DNA of 64,000 bases, taken from the NCBI GenBank assembly GCA_021186555.1, contig JAJKFL010000012.1, positions 2,455,244 to 2,519,243 on the forward strand. The letters are read 5' to 3'. The notes below the pieces were generated by a model. The model had not been told where the DNA came from. It worked only from the letters and a program-made list of their open reading frames with translations, and searched no databases. Below, piece after piece: positions 36,401 to 51,400 of this stretch. Source of the DNA: Reticulitermes speratus. Lineage: Eukaryota; Arthropoda; Insecta; Blattodea; Rhinotermitidae. How positions within the stretch are numbered: the stretch's first letter is position 1; every line of letters begins with the position of its first letter. The translations under genes were made by a program, and so were the position numbers.

Positions 36401-39400
36401 GCCCGTGACTCACCTGACCGCTACTGTCCACTGTTAGACAGACAGACACGCCACCTAGCCTCCATGGCCCGTGACTCACCTGACCGCTACTGTCCACTGT
36501 TAGACAGACAGACACGCCACCTAGCCTCCATGGCCGTGACTCACCTGACCGCTACTGTCGACTGTTAGACAGACAGACACGCCAGCTAGCCTCCATGGCC
36601 CGTGACTCACCTGACCGCTACTGTCCACTGTTAGACAGACAGACACGCCACCTAGCCTCCATGGCCGTGACTCACCTGACCGCTACTGTCCACTGTCAGA
36701 CAGACAGACACGCCACCTAGCCTCCATGGCCCGTGACTCACCTGACCGCTACTGTCCACTGTTAGACAGACAGACACGCCACCTAGCCTCCATGGCCGTG
36801 ACTCACCTGACCGCTACTGTCCACTGTTAGACAGACAGACACGCCACCTAGCCTCCATGGCCGTGACTCACCTGACCGCTACTGTCGACTGTTAGACAGA
36901 CAGACACGCCAGCTAGCCTCCATGGCCCGTGACTCACCTGACCGCTACTGTCCACTGTTAGACAGACAGACACGCCACCTAGCCTCCATGGCCGTGACTC
37001 ACCTGACCGCTACTGTCCACTGTCAGACAGACAGACACGCCAGCTAGCCTCCATGGCCCGTGACTCACCTGACCGCTACTGTCCACTGTTAGACAGACAG
37101 ACACGCCACCTAGCCTCCATGGCCGTGACTCACCTGACCGCTACTGTCCACTGTTAGACAGACAGACACGCCACCTAGCCTCCATGGCCCGTGACTCACC
37201 TGACCGCTACTGTCCGTTAGACAGACAGACACGCCAGCTAGCCTCCATGGCCCGTGACTCACCTGACCGCTACTGTCCACTGTTAGACAGACAGACACGC
37301 CACGTAGCCTCCATGGCCGTGACTCACCTGACCGCTACTGTCCACTGTTAGACAGACAGACACGCCACCTAGCCTCCATGGCCCGTGACTCACCTGACCG
37401 CTACTGTCCACTGTTAGACAGACAGACACGCCAGCTAGCCTCCATGGCCCGTGACTCACCTGACCGCCACTGTCCACTGTTAGACAGACAGACACGCCAG
37501 CTAGCCTCCATGGCCCGTGACTCACCTGACCGCTACTGTCCACTGTTAGACAGACAGACACGCCAGCTAGCCTCCATGGCCCGTGACTCACCTGACCGCT
37601 ACTGTCCACTGTTAGACAGACAGACACGCCAGCTAGCCTCCATGGCCCGTGACTCACCTGACCGCTACTGTCCACTGTTAGACAGACAGACACGCCACCT
37701 AGCCTCCATGGCCGTGACTCACCTGACCGCTACTGTCCACTGTTAGACAGACAGACACGCCACCTAGCCTCCATGGCCCGTGACTCACCTGACCGCTACT
37801 GTCCACTGTTAGACAGACAGACACGCCAGCTAGCCTCCATGGCCCGTGACTCACCTGACCGCCACTGTCCACTGTTAGACAGACAGACACGCCAGCTAGC
37901 CTCCATGGCCCGTGACTCACCTGACCGCTACTGTCCACTGTTAGACAGACAGACACGCCAGCTAGCCTCCATGGCCCGTGACTCACCTGACCGCTACTGT
38001 CCACTGTTAGACAGACAGATACGCCAGCTAGCCTCCATGGCCCGTGACTCACCTGACCGCTACTGTCCACTGTTAGACAGACAGACACGCCACCTAGCCT
38101 CCATGGCCCGTGACTCACCTGACCGCTACTGTCCACTGTTAGACAGACAGACACGCCAGCTAGCCTCCATGGCCCGTGACTCACCTGACCGCTACTGTCC
38201 ACTGTTAGACAGACAGACACGCCACATTTCAGTCTTCCAAGTACAGCTGCACACGTACACACTGGTACCTATGTGTACCACCTGTTGTGACAGTGCAAAA
38301 TAATGCGATGTCAATCTTGAAAGTAACGTTAAGCACAGAGGAATGCGTATGGCGATGTGGAAGTACAGTTCCACTTTTTCTGACGTTTCATCACTAAATA
38401 CAGGTTAGTGCTGAGCAGCTTCACGTGTCGACCGCCTTACCCCCCGCGAAAGAAACCTCTCTGCAGGTCGGATAAGAGGCTGGGTGGACCCCAAAGCCGG
38501 TCTGGACGCTGTGGAAAGTCGACAAATGTTTGCCACCACTGGCAAGCGAGCAGCAATCTACGGTAGTCCAGTCACTGCTGACTGCTGACTGGGCTAGGCG
38601 TTTTTGCCTGCATCGCTGAAGTGTGGGGTATTTGAGGAAGAAGTGGTACCAACATAAGAACATTTCCTGTGTTTAGCAAGTCTTTCCTTGTCGCCAAAGT
38701 TCCTCAAATAAACACTGTTTCAGGGATCATGTCTGCTCTGTTTACGTTGTGAAGAAATTCTCTTGGGAGCGTTGGTTCCTGCTGTCTGTCCTTCCGCCAC
38801 TGCTCGCCAGATGATGAATATAAGCATAGCGCAGGGGTTCACAAATTTTTCAAAAAATCTAGGGGCCACTTCCAAATTCTAGGCGCCAGAAAGGTGACGA
38901 ACTAAGTTCCTTGCTGAGGGCACACAGTTCTGCAGTTTATTGTGAACCTGACTGTTGTCTGGCGCTGTCTGCTAGGTGCGTGTGAACCTAACTGTTGTCT
39001 GGCGCTGTCTGCTAGGTGCATGTGAACCTGACTGTTGTGTGGCGCTGTCTGCTAGGTGCATGTGAACCTGACTGTTGTCTGGCGTTGTCTGCTAGGTGCA
39101 TGTGAACCTGACTGTTGTCTGGCGCTGTCTGCTAGGTGCATGTGAACCTGACTGTTGTCTGGCGCTGTCTGCTAGGTGCATGTGAACCTGACTGTTGTCT
39201 GGCGCTGTCTGCTAGGTGCGTGTGAACCTAACTGTTGTCTGGCGCTGTCTGCTAGGTGCATGTGAACCTGACTGTTGTGTGGCGCTGTCTGCTAGGTGCA
39301 TGTGAACCTGACTGTTGTCTGGCGCTGTCTGCTAGGTGCATGTGAACCTGACTGTTGTCTGGCGCTGTCTGCTAGGTGCGTGTGAACCTGACTGTTGTCT

Positions 39401-42400
39401 GGCGCTGTCTGCTAGGTGCGTGTGAACCTGACTGTTGTCTGGCGCTGTCTGCTAGGTGCGTGTGAACCTGACTGTTGTCTGGCGCTGTCTGCTAGGTGCG
39501 TGTGAACCTAACTGTTGTCTGGCGCTGTCTGCTAGGTGCATGTGAACCTGACTGTTGAGTGGCGCTGTCTGCTAGGTGCATGTGAACCTGACTGTTGTCT
39601 GGCGCTGTCTGCTAGGTGCATGTGAACCTGACTGTTGTCTGGCGCTGTCTGCTAGGTGCATGTGAACCTGACTGTTGTCTGGCGCTGTCTGCTAGGTGCA
39701 TGTGAACCTGACTGTTGTCTGGCGCTGTCTGCTAGGTGCATGTGAACCTGACTGTTGTCTGGCGCTGTCTGCTAGGTTCATGTGAACCTGACTGTTGTCT
39801 GGCGCTGTCTGCTAGGTGCATGTGAACCTGACTGTTGTCTGGCGTTGTCTGCTAGTTGCGTGTGAACCTAACTGTTGTCTGGCGCTGTCTGCTAGTTGCG
39901 TGTGAACTGTTACGCATTTTTGTATGCGAGGATAAAACTGCAATGATTGTGCTGAAAATATTGACGACACCGTACAAAATTTAGTCGCCCAGACGACCGG
40001 GCGCCTGGGTTTGTGCACCCCTGTCACAAAGGCAGCAATGTTGCTGACGTGGCGGTACACCGGGCGTCACTCCGGAGGTGTGAGTCCTTTTCTCGATCCA
40101 GCTATCCTGACAAGTGTCGCTGTGCCACTTGCCCGATGCACTGTTCACTGATTTAGCAGCCGTGATAGGTCAGGGCAAGACACTTGTGGGAACTACCTGG
40201 ACATCTGCTAGACCTCAATAACGACGGCAGTTAGAAGTGGAATGATACAAACCGTCAGGGAATCCCTTGTCCTGTGATTAGGGTACAGTGCAGCTGAGTG
40301 TGACCGGGAGTGCCTCCCCTGACCACTCCTTCGCGTGGCGTATTGGCTCCTAATGTAGTCCTGTGTGTGTGTGCGCGCGATCACAAGTGTTAGAATAAAG
40401 TCGGCGTAGTCAATACGGTCTGGGGTTCGACTCCAAGACGTCCAAACCTGCTCCGAGACCCACCCAGCCTCCTGTTCGATGTGTATCAAGGGTTTATTAA
40501 GGGTTTAGTAAAGCGGCCGGGGCGTGTAGTTGACCAGTCACCTCCATGTTAGCGCCGAGGTTAAGACTGAGTGGAGCTGTACCTCTGCTCCCCCTATGTG
40601 TGTTCATGGTGTGGACAGGGACAGCTCTACACTTCGTACGTTTTATTCACTGATTATCGCACAGTGTAGCGGCATGTTTGAGGTTCTGACAGCGTCACTA
40701 AATAAACATCAAGATATACCTCCACGCCGCCATACCTCTTCCTGACATACAGATTTACCTTTGGTACGTTGACGGCTTACAATGAGAGTGTTCAGACGTG
40801 GCAAGCCGCAATTACTGGCCGTCACGTGGCGCTGTCTTCGTTCTTACCACAACTTGCAATTCTTGCAGTTTCGACTAGGTGTGACGTCACTGTGACGTCA
40901 TATACGTGATTGACAACTGACGAATCAGTGTGTCGGCCTTGTTTTATGGCTCGCCTCTTGATTGCAAGTCTGAAGTGTGGTGATCAACTGACGTGCAGCG
41001 AGTGAGTCTCCTCTGTGCAGTGTACAGAGAGAAAGTTGATGTCTATATGTCTGTTTGTCTACTTTTAAACTCGAAAACCACCGGACGGATTTTGACTAAT
41101 TTTGATACTTTTCTTTTTTCCATGGCGCAACTGCCCCTAGTGGGCCACGGCCTCCTCATTATCGAGGCTTCACGATCACATTCAGACACACCACACTCGG
41201 TAGAACTCCTCTGGGCGAGTGATCAGCCCGTCGCAGAGGCTTCTACCTGACAACACACAACATTCATAAGAGACAGATATTCATGCCCTCGGCGGGATTC
41301 GAACCCACAATCCCAGCAAGCGAGCGGCCGCAGACCCACACATGGGACCGGCGATACCACCTTTTTGCTACTCCAAAATCCTACTATAAAATTTTTCTTC
41401 CGGCCGGCTGTGGCAACATGGCGGACGAGCGACACTAGCGCTGCCATCGAATTGCGGTAACCATGCTAACTGTAAATACGTATCAAACAGTAAAGACACG
41501 GATAACGTCAGCGATAGTTATCAAAATAGCCAGAGCTTTATGGGACATGCAGGCACTGGAATTATGAGCGTACAGTAGATTCTCGATGTTCGTGATTGAC
41601 ACCGATAATTCGTTACGAACATCGGAATCACGGAAAACGTCTATTTGGTTCAAACGACTTATGAAATGCCATAAATAAAACTATTAGATCATTTCATACA
41701 ACGTAAAGATCTTGGGTAAATCTTTGATGAAATACAGCTTTTGAGAGCACAGAATACCTTAAGTGATAGAAGGGGAGTCTGTCTGCGGAGAGCAGTCAAG
41801 CTCAGCTAACGAGAAACAGAATTTGACTAGCTGAGAGTGAACTGCGCAATAGCAGAAAAGTGGGAGAGGCTAAATCGGCAGCCATGTTGTCTTACCCCGA
41901 TTTGTCGGAACCGGTCACGAAAGATCGAAACAACTCTATTAAAATGGTTTATCACGAAAGGTCGAAACACTCTTTATCGAAATTGCTGTACTTTGTATGA
42001 AGAACGCTGTTGGCAAAAAAGGTAAAGGTAACGGTAATGTTGTCCCTATCCACGCCACGAAGGCATGTAAGGGGAGTAGAGGTTTACCTCCACTTATTCT
42101 TAACCTTGGTGTTAGAAGGAGCTGCATGGTCAACTTCACGCTCCGGCCGATTTATTGCTGGGATTAAACGCTGGTACTCATAGAATATGAGGCTGGGTGG
42201 GCCCTAGAGGCGGTATGTACGTTTTGGAGAACAGGACGTCTGTCGGGCTTCGAATCGCGGATCGCCCGGCCCGTAGCCTGAGCTGTCTCGGCTCAAGCAG
42301 TTGGCAGCACTGTGTTCTAATGGATTAACTTACTAAATTTCCCTTTAGGCGTTGTCCGTGTCAGGTTGCCGTTAAGCACAAGGTGTATTTGCACTGCAGT

Positions 42401-45400
42401 AGTGCGGGACGTGTGTAGGTGTACAGCGCCGGGCTTAGTAACATTCTGGGGATTTGTGGTGGACAAAGTGGCACTGCGACACGTTTTTAGGCGCGATCCG
42501 CAAAATTGCGAAAAGCGACTATCAGTTTCGTCATGTCACTCAGTCCGTCCGGAACAACTCGGCTGCCACTGGACAGATTTTCATTAAATTTGATAATTGA
42601 GTATTTTTTTACGAAAATCTAACGAGAAATTACAAGTTTCATTAAGATACGACAAGAATTACGGGCACTTTACATGAAGACCTATGTACCTATATGATAA
42701 TATCTCGCTGAATTCTTCTTAGAATGTGAAATGTTTCAGAAAAACGTTGTAGATAAAATCGAAACACACATTTCATATTCGATAAATTTTTTCGAAAATC
42801 GTTCCGTTTATGAGATAATGTGGAAAAATACGGTACAGCCAGACAGGCTACAGATGACAATATAATACGGCGCATGCGCTTTGCACGTTGGGTAACTAAG
42901 GCCACAGACACACACCCAGAATATGTAATACTTATTGCTTTTCCACGGCAACAATGGTTACGAGAACGCGCCTCACTGTTAGGTCATACGTACATTGCCA
43001 ACCTTGTTATAACTTGTCATTCCATTAGTGCCCCATGTTGGTCGTCGTGTGTCACGAACGCTACATAATGTTAGCAGGTGACAGCGCACTTTACAACAGC
43101 CCGGTGTGTCTCAGGTAAAGAAATTCGAGAAAGTGAAACGCGTTAACGAGTTTCGATTGATTTGCTGCCCGCTGGGCTCAGTCGGCGATGTGGCGGCCTT
43201 CTTTTTTGTGTAGCCTCCGGACGTAACTGCGAAAACGGCCTATGTCTCTGTGCTGCGCCAAGGCAGGGTGAACAAACGGTATGTTGGTAACGTCGGACTG
43301 CCGCTGCTGCCTATCTACCAATCCTCACGGCGTAATGTCCCAGGAGACAAGACTCTTCTTACAGCTGCCAGCCTCAGGGGTCACGTGTCAAGGTGCAGCT
43401 CGATCACTCTCCCAACGCCTTCTGGACTGTGACTGCACGTGTACAGTGACTGCACGTGTAGTGTGACTGCACGTGTACAGTGACTGCACGTGTAGTGTGA
43501 CAGCAAGTGTACTGTGACTGCACGTGTAGTGTGACAGCAAGTGTAATGTGACTGCACGTGTAGTGTGACAGCAAGTGTACTGTGACTGCACGTGTAATGT
43601 GACTGCACGTGTAGTGTGACAGCAAATGTACTGTGACTGCACGTGTAATGTGACTGCACGTGTAGTGTGACAGCAAGTGTACTGTGACTGAACGTGTACT
43701 GTGACTGCACGTGTAATGTGACTGCACGTGTAGTGTGACTGCACGTGTAGTGTGACTGCACGTGTACAGTGACTGCACGTGTAGTGTGACAGCAAGTGTA
43801 CTGTGACTGAACGTGTACTGTGACTGAACGTGTACTGTGACTGCACGTGTACAGTGACTGCACGTGTAGTGTGATAGCAAGTGTACTGTGACTGAACGTG
43901 TACTGTGACTGCACGTGTACTGTGACTACACGTGTACTGTGACTGCACGTGACTCCAGATTCAACTCAGTAAGATTTCTCAGAAGTAACTGGGCTTAAGG
44001 TAACACAGCTCGTCCCAAAGCCTGCCTTTGCATCAGACTTTTAGACAGTCCTGCCTCCTGCTGACCGGCAGCACACCTGCCTTTCAGACAGTCCTGCCTC
44101 CTGCTGACCGGCAGCACACCTGCCTCCTGCTGACCGTCAGCACACCTGCCTTTCAGACAGTCCTGCATCCTGGTGACCGGCAGCACACCTGCCTTTCAGA
44201 CAGTCCTGCATCCTGCTGACCGGCAGCACACCTGCCTCCTGCTGACCGTCAGCACACCTGCCTTTCAGACAGTCCTGCATCCTGCTGACCGGCAGCACAC
44301 CTGCCTTTCAGACAGTCCTGCATCCTGCTGACCGGCAGCACACCTACCTCCTGCTGACCGTCAGCACACCTGCCTTTCAGACAGTCCTGCCTCCTGCTGA
44401 CCGGCAGCACACCTGCCTTTCAGACAGTCCTGCATCCTGCTGACCGGCAGCACACCTGCCTTTCAGACAGTCCTGCCTCCTGCTGACCGGCAGCACACCT
44501 GCCTTTCAGACAGTCCTGCCTCCTGCTGACCGGCAGCACACCTGCCTTTCAGACAGTCCTGCATCCTGCTGACCGGCAGCACACCTGCCTTTCAGACAGT
44601 CCTGCCTCCTGCTGACCGGCAGCACACCTGCCTTTCAGACAGTCCTGCATCCTGCTGACCGGCAGCACACCTGCCTTTCAGACAGTCCTGCATCCTGCTG
44701 ACCGGCAGCACACCTGCCTTTCAGACAGTCCTGCATCCTGCTGACCGGCAGCACACCTGCCTTTCAGACAGTCCTGCATCCTGCTGACCGGCAGCACACC
44801 TGCCTTTCAGACAGTCCTGCCTCCTGCTGACCGGCAGCACACCTGCCTTTCAGACAGTCCTGCATCCTGCTGACCGGCAGCACACCTGCCTTTCAGACAG
44901 TCCTGCATCCTGCTGACCGGCAGCACACCTGCCTTTCAGACAGTCCTGCCTCCTGCTGACCGGCAGCACACCTGCCTTTCAGACAGTCCTGCCTCCTGCT
45001 GACCGGCAGCACACCTGCCTCCTGCTGACCGGCAGCACACCTGCCTTTCAGACAGTCCTGCCTCCTGCTGACCGGCAGCACACCTGCCTCCTGCTGACCG
45101 GCAGCACACCTGCCTCCTGCTGACCGGCAGCACACCTGCCTCCTGCTGACCAGCAGCACACCTGCCTCCTGCTGACCGGCAGCACACCTGCCTCCTGCTG
45201 ACCGGCAGCACACCTGCCTCCTGCTGACCGGCAGCACACCTGCCTCCTACTGGCAGGTGCGAGTGCACTGAGTGCGGCCTATCGTCGTCTTGATCCGTCT
45301 GTCGCCAAATTCTGTCACATTTTCTTGACAAGCAGGCTGCGGCTGCTTCCTGCCGTATTATTTTAACCAAAATTCTGTAAAACGCTTACGTACATCTAAA

Positions 45401-48400
45401 CATCTGAGCTACATGGTCCGCCCGTCTTAACCTCGTATATTTTACAGTTCTAACACAAAGTTTTTCTTAAACTGGCGAGAAGCAAATGTCATAGGTGAGG
45501 TGTGAGGTTCTTACGGCTATGAGTATGAAAAGTGCTGCGTTCTATGTTGTGACGCCGTGCAGTCTGGTGCTTCGGGGGAACGTACTGCCTCCTTCAGGAA
45601 GTATAAGATGATCTTCAGATATCATAGACACGACATAACTAACTCCATAGAGCAGAATCTCTCTTGAGAAGCTAACAGTCGCTCAGCGGAGCAAGTAATT
45701 CGCCTTTCGCAGTCCCCAATTCACCACAGCCCGCCCAAGCCACAACACTGATCCAGTCCACACCTCATCACATTATTCTCCCATCTACGCCTGTGTCTTC
45801 CCAATTATTCTCTCCTCGCCTCCGCACCGCCGTGCCCAACCTGTCACCGGTTCAGAGTGCCATGTGCCACTCATGCACATGCACAGTCAAACACCTCCAT
45901 CTTGTCTTTACAATGCTTTACCTTTCGGCTCCTTACTCTCTTTTATTATATTCTCTTTTTTCTGTCTCGCCAACTTCTTTCTTTTTCCTTTAATTTTTAT
46001 TTTGCCTTCTAGTTTCTCTTTGTTTTCTTTTCCCTCTCGCTCTGTATGTCCATATCGTCCTGTGTGTGTGTGTTGTGTATGTATGTGTGCGTGCGGACTT
46101 CAGGCTTCACAGCAATGTCTGTGCTTTTAAGCCATCGGTATGTGCTCCGCACGTGTAACAGCCTGTAACTGTCTGCTGTCTCATGATAGTCACACTGACG
46201 TCACACGACCGTCGGTATGTGCCAGTCCGCACGGTGTAACGCCTGTAACTGTCTGCTGTCTTCATGATACGTCACACGACCGTCGGTATTGCCAGTCCGA
46301 CGGTGTAACAGCCTGTAACTGTCGCTGTCTTCTGATACGTCACACAGACCGTCGTATGTGCCAGTCCGCACGGTGAACAGCCTGTATGTCTGCTGTCTTC
46401 ATGATACGTCCACAGACGTCGGTATGTGCCAGTCCGCACGTGTAACGCCTGTAACTGTCTGCGTCTTCATGATACGTCACACAACCGTCGTATGTGCCAG
46501 TCCGCACGGTGTAGCTGTAATGTTGCTGTCTCATTACTCACACAGACGTCGGTATGTGCCAGTCCGCACGGTGTAACAGCTGTAACTGTCTGCTGTCTTC
46601 ATGATACGTCACACTTGACGTCACACAGACCGTCGGTATGTGCCAGTCCGCACGGTGTAACAGCTGTAACTGTCTGCTTCTCATGATACGTCACACGACC
46701 GCGGTTGTGCCAGTCCGCACGGTGTAACAGCCTGTAACTGTCTGCTGTCTCATGATACGTCACTGGTACAGACCGTCGTATGTGCCAGTCCGCACGGTGT
46801 AACAGCCTGTAACTGTCTCTGTCTTCATGATACGTCAACACGCACCAGACCGTCGGTATGTGCCAGTCCGCACGGTGTAACAGCCTGTAACTGTCTGCTG
46901 TCTTCATGATACGTCACACTTGACGTCACACAGACCGTCGGTATGTGCCAGTCCGCACGGTGTAACAGCCTGTAACTGTCTGCTGTCTTCATGATACGTC
47001 ACACAGACCGTCGGTATGTGCCAGTCCGCACGGTGTAACAGCCTGTAACTGTCTGCTGTCTTCATGATACGTCACACAGACCGTCGGTATGTGCCAGTCC
47101 GCACGGTGTAACAGCCTGTAACTGTCTGCTGTCTTCATGATACGTCACACTTGACGTCACACAGACCGTCGGTATGTGCCAGTCCGCACGGTGTAACAGC
47201 CTGTAACTGTCTGCTGTCTTCATGATACGTCACACAGACGTCGGTATGTGCCAGTCCGCACGGTGTAACAGCTGTAACTGTCTGCTGTCTTCATGATACG
47301 TCACACAGACCGTCGGTATGTGCCAGTCCGCACGGTGTAACAGCCTGTAACTGTCTGCTGTCTTCATGATACGTCAACTTGACGTCACACAGACCGTCGG
47401 TATGTGCCAGTCCGCACGGTGTAACAGCCTGTAACTGTCTGCTATCTTCATGATACGTCACACTTGACGTCACACAGACCGTCGGTATGTGCCAGTCCGC
47501 ACGGTGTAACAGCCTGTAACTGTCTGCTGTCTTCATGATACGTCACACAGACCGTCGGTATGTGCCAGTCCGCACGGTTGTAACAGCCTGTAACTGTCTG
47601 CTGTCTTCATGATACGTCACACTTGACGTCACACAGACCGTCGGTATGTGCCAGTCCGCACGGTTGTAACAGCCTGTAACTGTTCTGTCTTCATGATACG
47701 TCTGACACACAGCCGTCGGTATGTGCCAGTCCGCACGGTGTAACAGCCTGTAACTGTCTGCTGTCTTCATGATACGTCACACAGACCGTCGGTATGTGCC
47801 AGTCCGCACGGTGTAACAGCCTGTAACTGTCTGCTGTCTTCATGATACGTCACACAGACCGTCGGTATGTGCCAGTCCGCACGGTTGTAACAGCCTGTAA
47901 CTGTCTGCTGTCTTCATGATTACGTCACACTTGACGTCACACAGACCGTCGGTATGTGCCAGTCCGCACGGTGTAACAGCCTGTAACTGCTCTGTCTTCA
48001 TGATACGTCACACGACGTCGATCACAGTACGTCTGTATGCTGCGTTCATCGCAGACTCGGTGTACGCCTGTAACGTCTGCTGTCTTCATGATACGTCACA
48101 CTTGACGTCACACAGACCCAGTACCAGAGCACTGATGGAACATGCAGGCTACAGCGGCATTACACACAGCGTCTCACAGGACGTCCCGGTGGATACAGGC
48201 TTTCTGTGCTATAAAGCTACAGTGCTCGGGGACACGATAAAAGGGACATTCTGTACATGGCCTACTTCACAGCCACGTTTCAGAATATTTGTTTTTGTCA
48301 GCCTGTCACATTGCACAGTGTGCACTTCGTGTTACGTTGTTGTACAGACTGTATCACGTTACGTTTTGTGGCATCATGATATTATGTTGGCAGACCTGTG

Positions 48401-51400
48401 TGAATGTCCCTACGTTTTATGGTATCATGACAATTTTCATGTTGGCAGACCTGTGTGATTATCCCTACGTTTTATGCTATCATGACAATTCTCATGTTGG
48501 CAGACCTGTGTGAATGTCCCTACGTTTTATGGTATCATGACAATTTTCATGTTGGCAGACCTGTGTGAATATCCCTACGTTTTATGCTATCTTGACAATT
48601 TTCATGTTGGCAGACCTGTGTGAATTTCCCTACGTTTAACGGCATCTTGACAATTTTCATGTTGGCAGACCTGTGTGAATGTCCCTACGTTTTACGGCAT
48701 CATGACAATTTTCATGTTGGCAGACCTCTGTGAATGTCCCTACGTTTGATGGCATCATGACAATTTTAATGTTGGCAGACCTGTTTCTGTGTTGTATAGT
48801 ATTACGATCGTTACGTTGCTGCACCTGTCCAAACAGCTCGTACTGTATTTATGTCTATCTTTTAACACGGGACTGGACCAGAAGTCAGTGATGATAAATA
48901 TGTAGACATGCAACGTACAGCTTGAACTGTATGTAGAAGGCTGTGGGTAAGCAGGGGACGTCACTTCCGGTCCGTCAGCCATATTGTTTGAACAGAGTCG
49001 GCCATGTCTACAGGTAATGAAGCCAGTGGGCGTATGTAGGCGGAGGTAGGAGGGATCCAGATGTATCTGTAACAGTGAGTGCCAGTAGCTGCACAGAACA
49101 CCGCACGTTCACAGGGCCGTCATGTCTCTGTCACAGACGTTAGGAACTAAACATTACAGTGCCAAAGTGCATGTGCCAACATTACAACTCACAATTCCGT
49201 GCAATAAATTTGTACTGCAGCGCGTTTCGGGTTTTAAATCGGCCCATTTGCCCACTGTTATTGTTTGTGCTGCTTATCTGCGGTTTCCGAGACGACATAA
49301 CTGTCGGAACTTAACCACTTAGCCATTTAAAGACTGAGATTGTTAATCTGAAGTACATATATATATAAATATGCAGTCCGTACCGCGCAGTAAACACACT
49401 CCGTCTCAGTTATACAAACCAGTCAGTTAATGCTGTACAGTGAAATAATCGCTGTTTGTTCTGAGATCCACACAAAACACATAAATACACTGTGTGAGCA
49501 AAACGTAGAATTGTTGAATGTTAAACATGGCGGTACATATAGTAACCACTGACTAACATTAACCTGAAGTATATATAAAGACCCAGTCCGTACCGCGCAG
49601 TAAACACACTCCGTCTGTTATACAAACCAGTCAGTTAATGTTGTACAGTGAAATAATCGCTGTTTGTTCTGAGATCCACACAAAACACATAAATACAGTC
49701 CGTACCGCGCAGTAAACACACTCCGTCTCAGTTATACAAACCAGTCAGTTAATGTTGTACAGTGAAATAATCGCTGTTTGTTCTGAGATCCACACAAAAC
49801 ACATAAATACAGTCCGTACCGCGCAGTAAACACACTCCGTCTCAGTTATACAAACCAGTCAGTTAATGCTGTACAGTGAAATAATCGCTGTTTGTTCTGA
49901 GATCCACACAAAACACATAAATACACTGTGTGGGCAGAACGTAGAATTTGTGAATGTTAAACATGGTGGTACATATAGTAACCACAAACTTGGCTCTCAT
50001 TCGATCATAGTGGCGCATTAGCAGCAATCCTGTCATGCTAGCACCGTCTTTACACATGCAGACACGCTAAGCACTGTCAGACAGTTCATACACTTGCACA
50101 GCAGCAGCTTAGCAAGGCCACGTGTTATTCGGGTGAAACAATAAATGTTAATGAGATGGGCAGGGCATGTACGGTGTAAAAGGGAAATGCATACGGGGTG
50201 TTTGTGGGGAAACCTGAAGGACGGAGAGCACTGGGAAGATCTAGGCGTAGATGGGAGGATAATATTAAAATGGATCTTCAAGGAGTGGGATGGGGGCATG
50301 AAATGGATTGATCTGGCTCAGGATAGGGACAGGTGGCGGGCGCTTGTGAACGCGGTAATGAACCTTTGTGGTTCCATAAAGTGCGGGGAATTTCTTGATT
50401 GGGTGAGGAACTGTCAGTTTCTTGAGAAGGGCTCCGCCCGATGGAGTAAGACAGTCGGTATGATTAAGACAATGAACAGCCATTGATTTTGGTTGAGGTC
50501 CGCGTGTCATTGTTATATCGCTGTATGGCATGTGATGTGAGTCACACAGACGCCGCAGTGTCGCTGTGCCTCAGTTCTGCATTGTTATATCGCTGTATGG
50601 CATGTGATGTGAGTCACACAGACGCCGCAGTGTCGCTGTGCCTCAGTTCTGCATTGTTATATCGCTGTATGGCATGTGATGTGAGTCACACAGACGCCGC
50701 AGTGTCGCTGTGCCTCAGTTCTGCATTGTTATATCGCTGTATGGCATGTGATGTGAGTCACACAGACGCCGCAGTGTCGCTGTGCCTCAGTTCTGCATTG
50801 TTATATCGCTGTATGGCATGTGATGTGAGTCACACAGACGCCGCAGTGTCGCTGTGCCTCAGTTCTGCATTGTTATATCGCTGTATGGCATGTGATGTGA
50901 GTCACACAGACGCCGCAGTGTCGCTGTGCCTCAGTTCTGCATTGTTATATCGCTGTATGGCATGTGATGTGAGTCACACAGACGCCGCAGTGTCGCTGTG
51001 CCTCAGTTCTGCATTGTTATATCGCTGTATGGCATGTGATGTGAGTCACACAGACGCCGCAGTGTCGCTGTGCCTCAGTTCTGCATTGTTATATCGCTGT
51101 ATGGCATGTGATGTGAGTCACACAGACGCCGCAGTGTCGCTGTGCCTCAGTTCTGCATTGTTATATCGCTGTATGGCATGTGATGTGAGTCACACAGACG
51201 CCGCAGTGTCGCTGTGCCTCAGTTCTGCATTGTTATATCGCTGTATGGCATGTGATGTGAGTCACACAGACGCCGCAGTGTCGCTGTGCCTCAGTTCTGC
51301 ATTGTTATATCGCTGTATGGCATGTGATGTGAGTCACACAGACGCCGCAGTGTCGCCGTGTCTCAGTTCTGCATTGTTATATCGCTGTATGGCATGTGAT

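Noticed and set aside
30539..38303. Repeated 78-327-residue frames on both strands
   Set aside because: Translations of a 66-bp minisatellite, open in both strands at once and broken only at 65-bp units.
38421..38663. Minus-strand frame as a missing stem exon of the GalNAc-T
   Set aside because: It overlaps a SINE fragment and has no suitable splice sites in phase 0.
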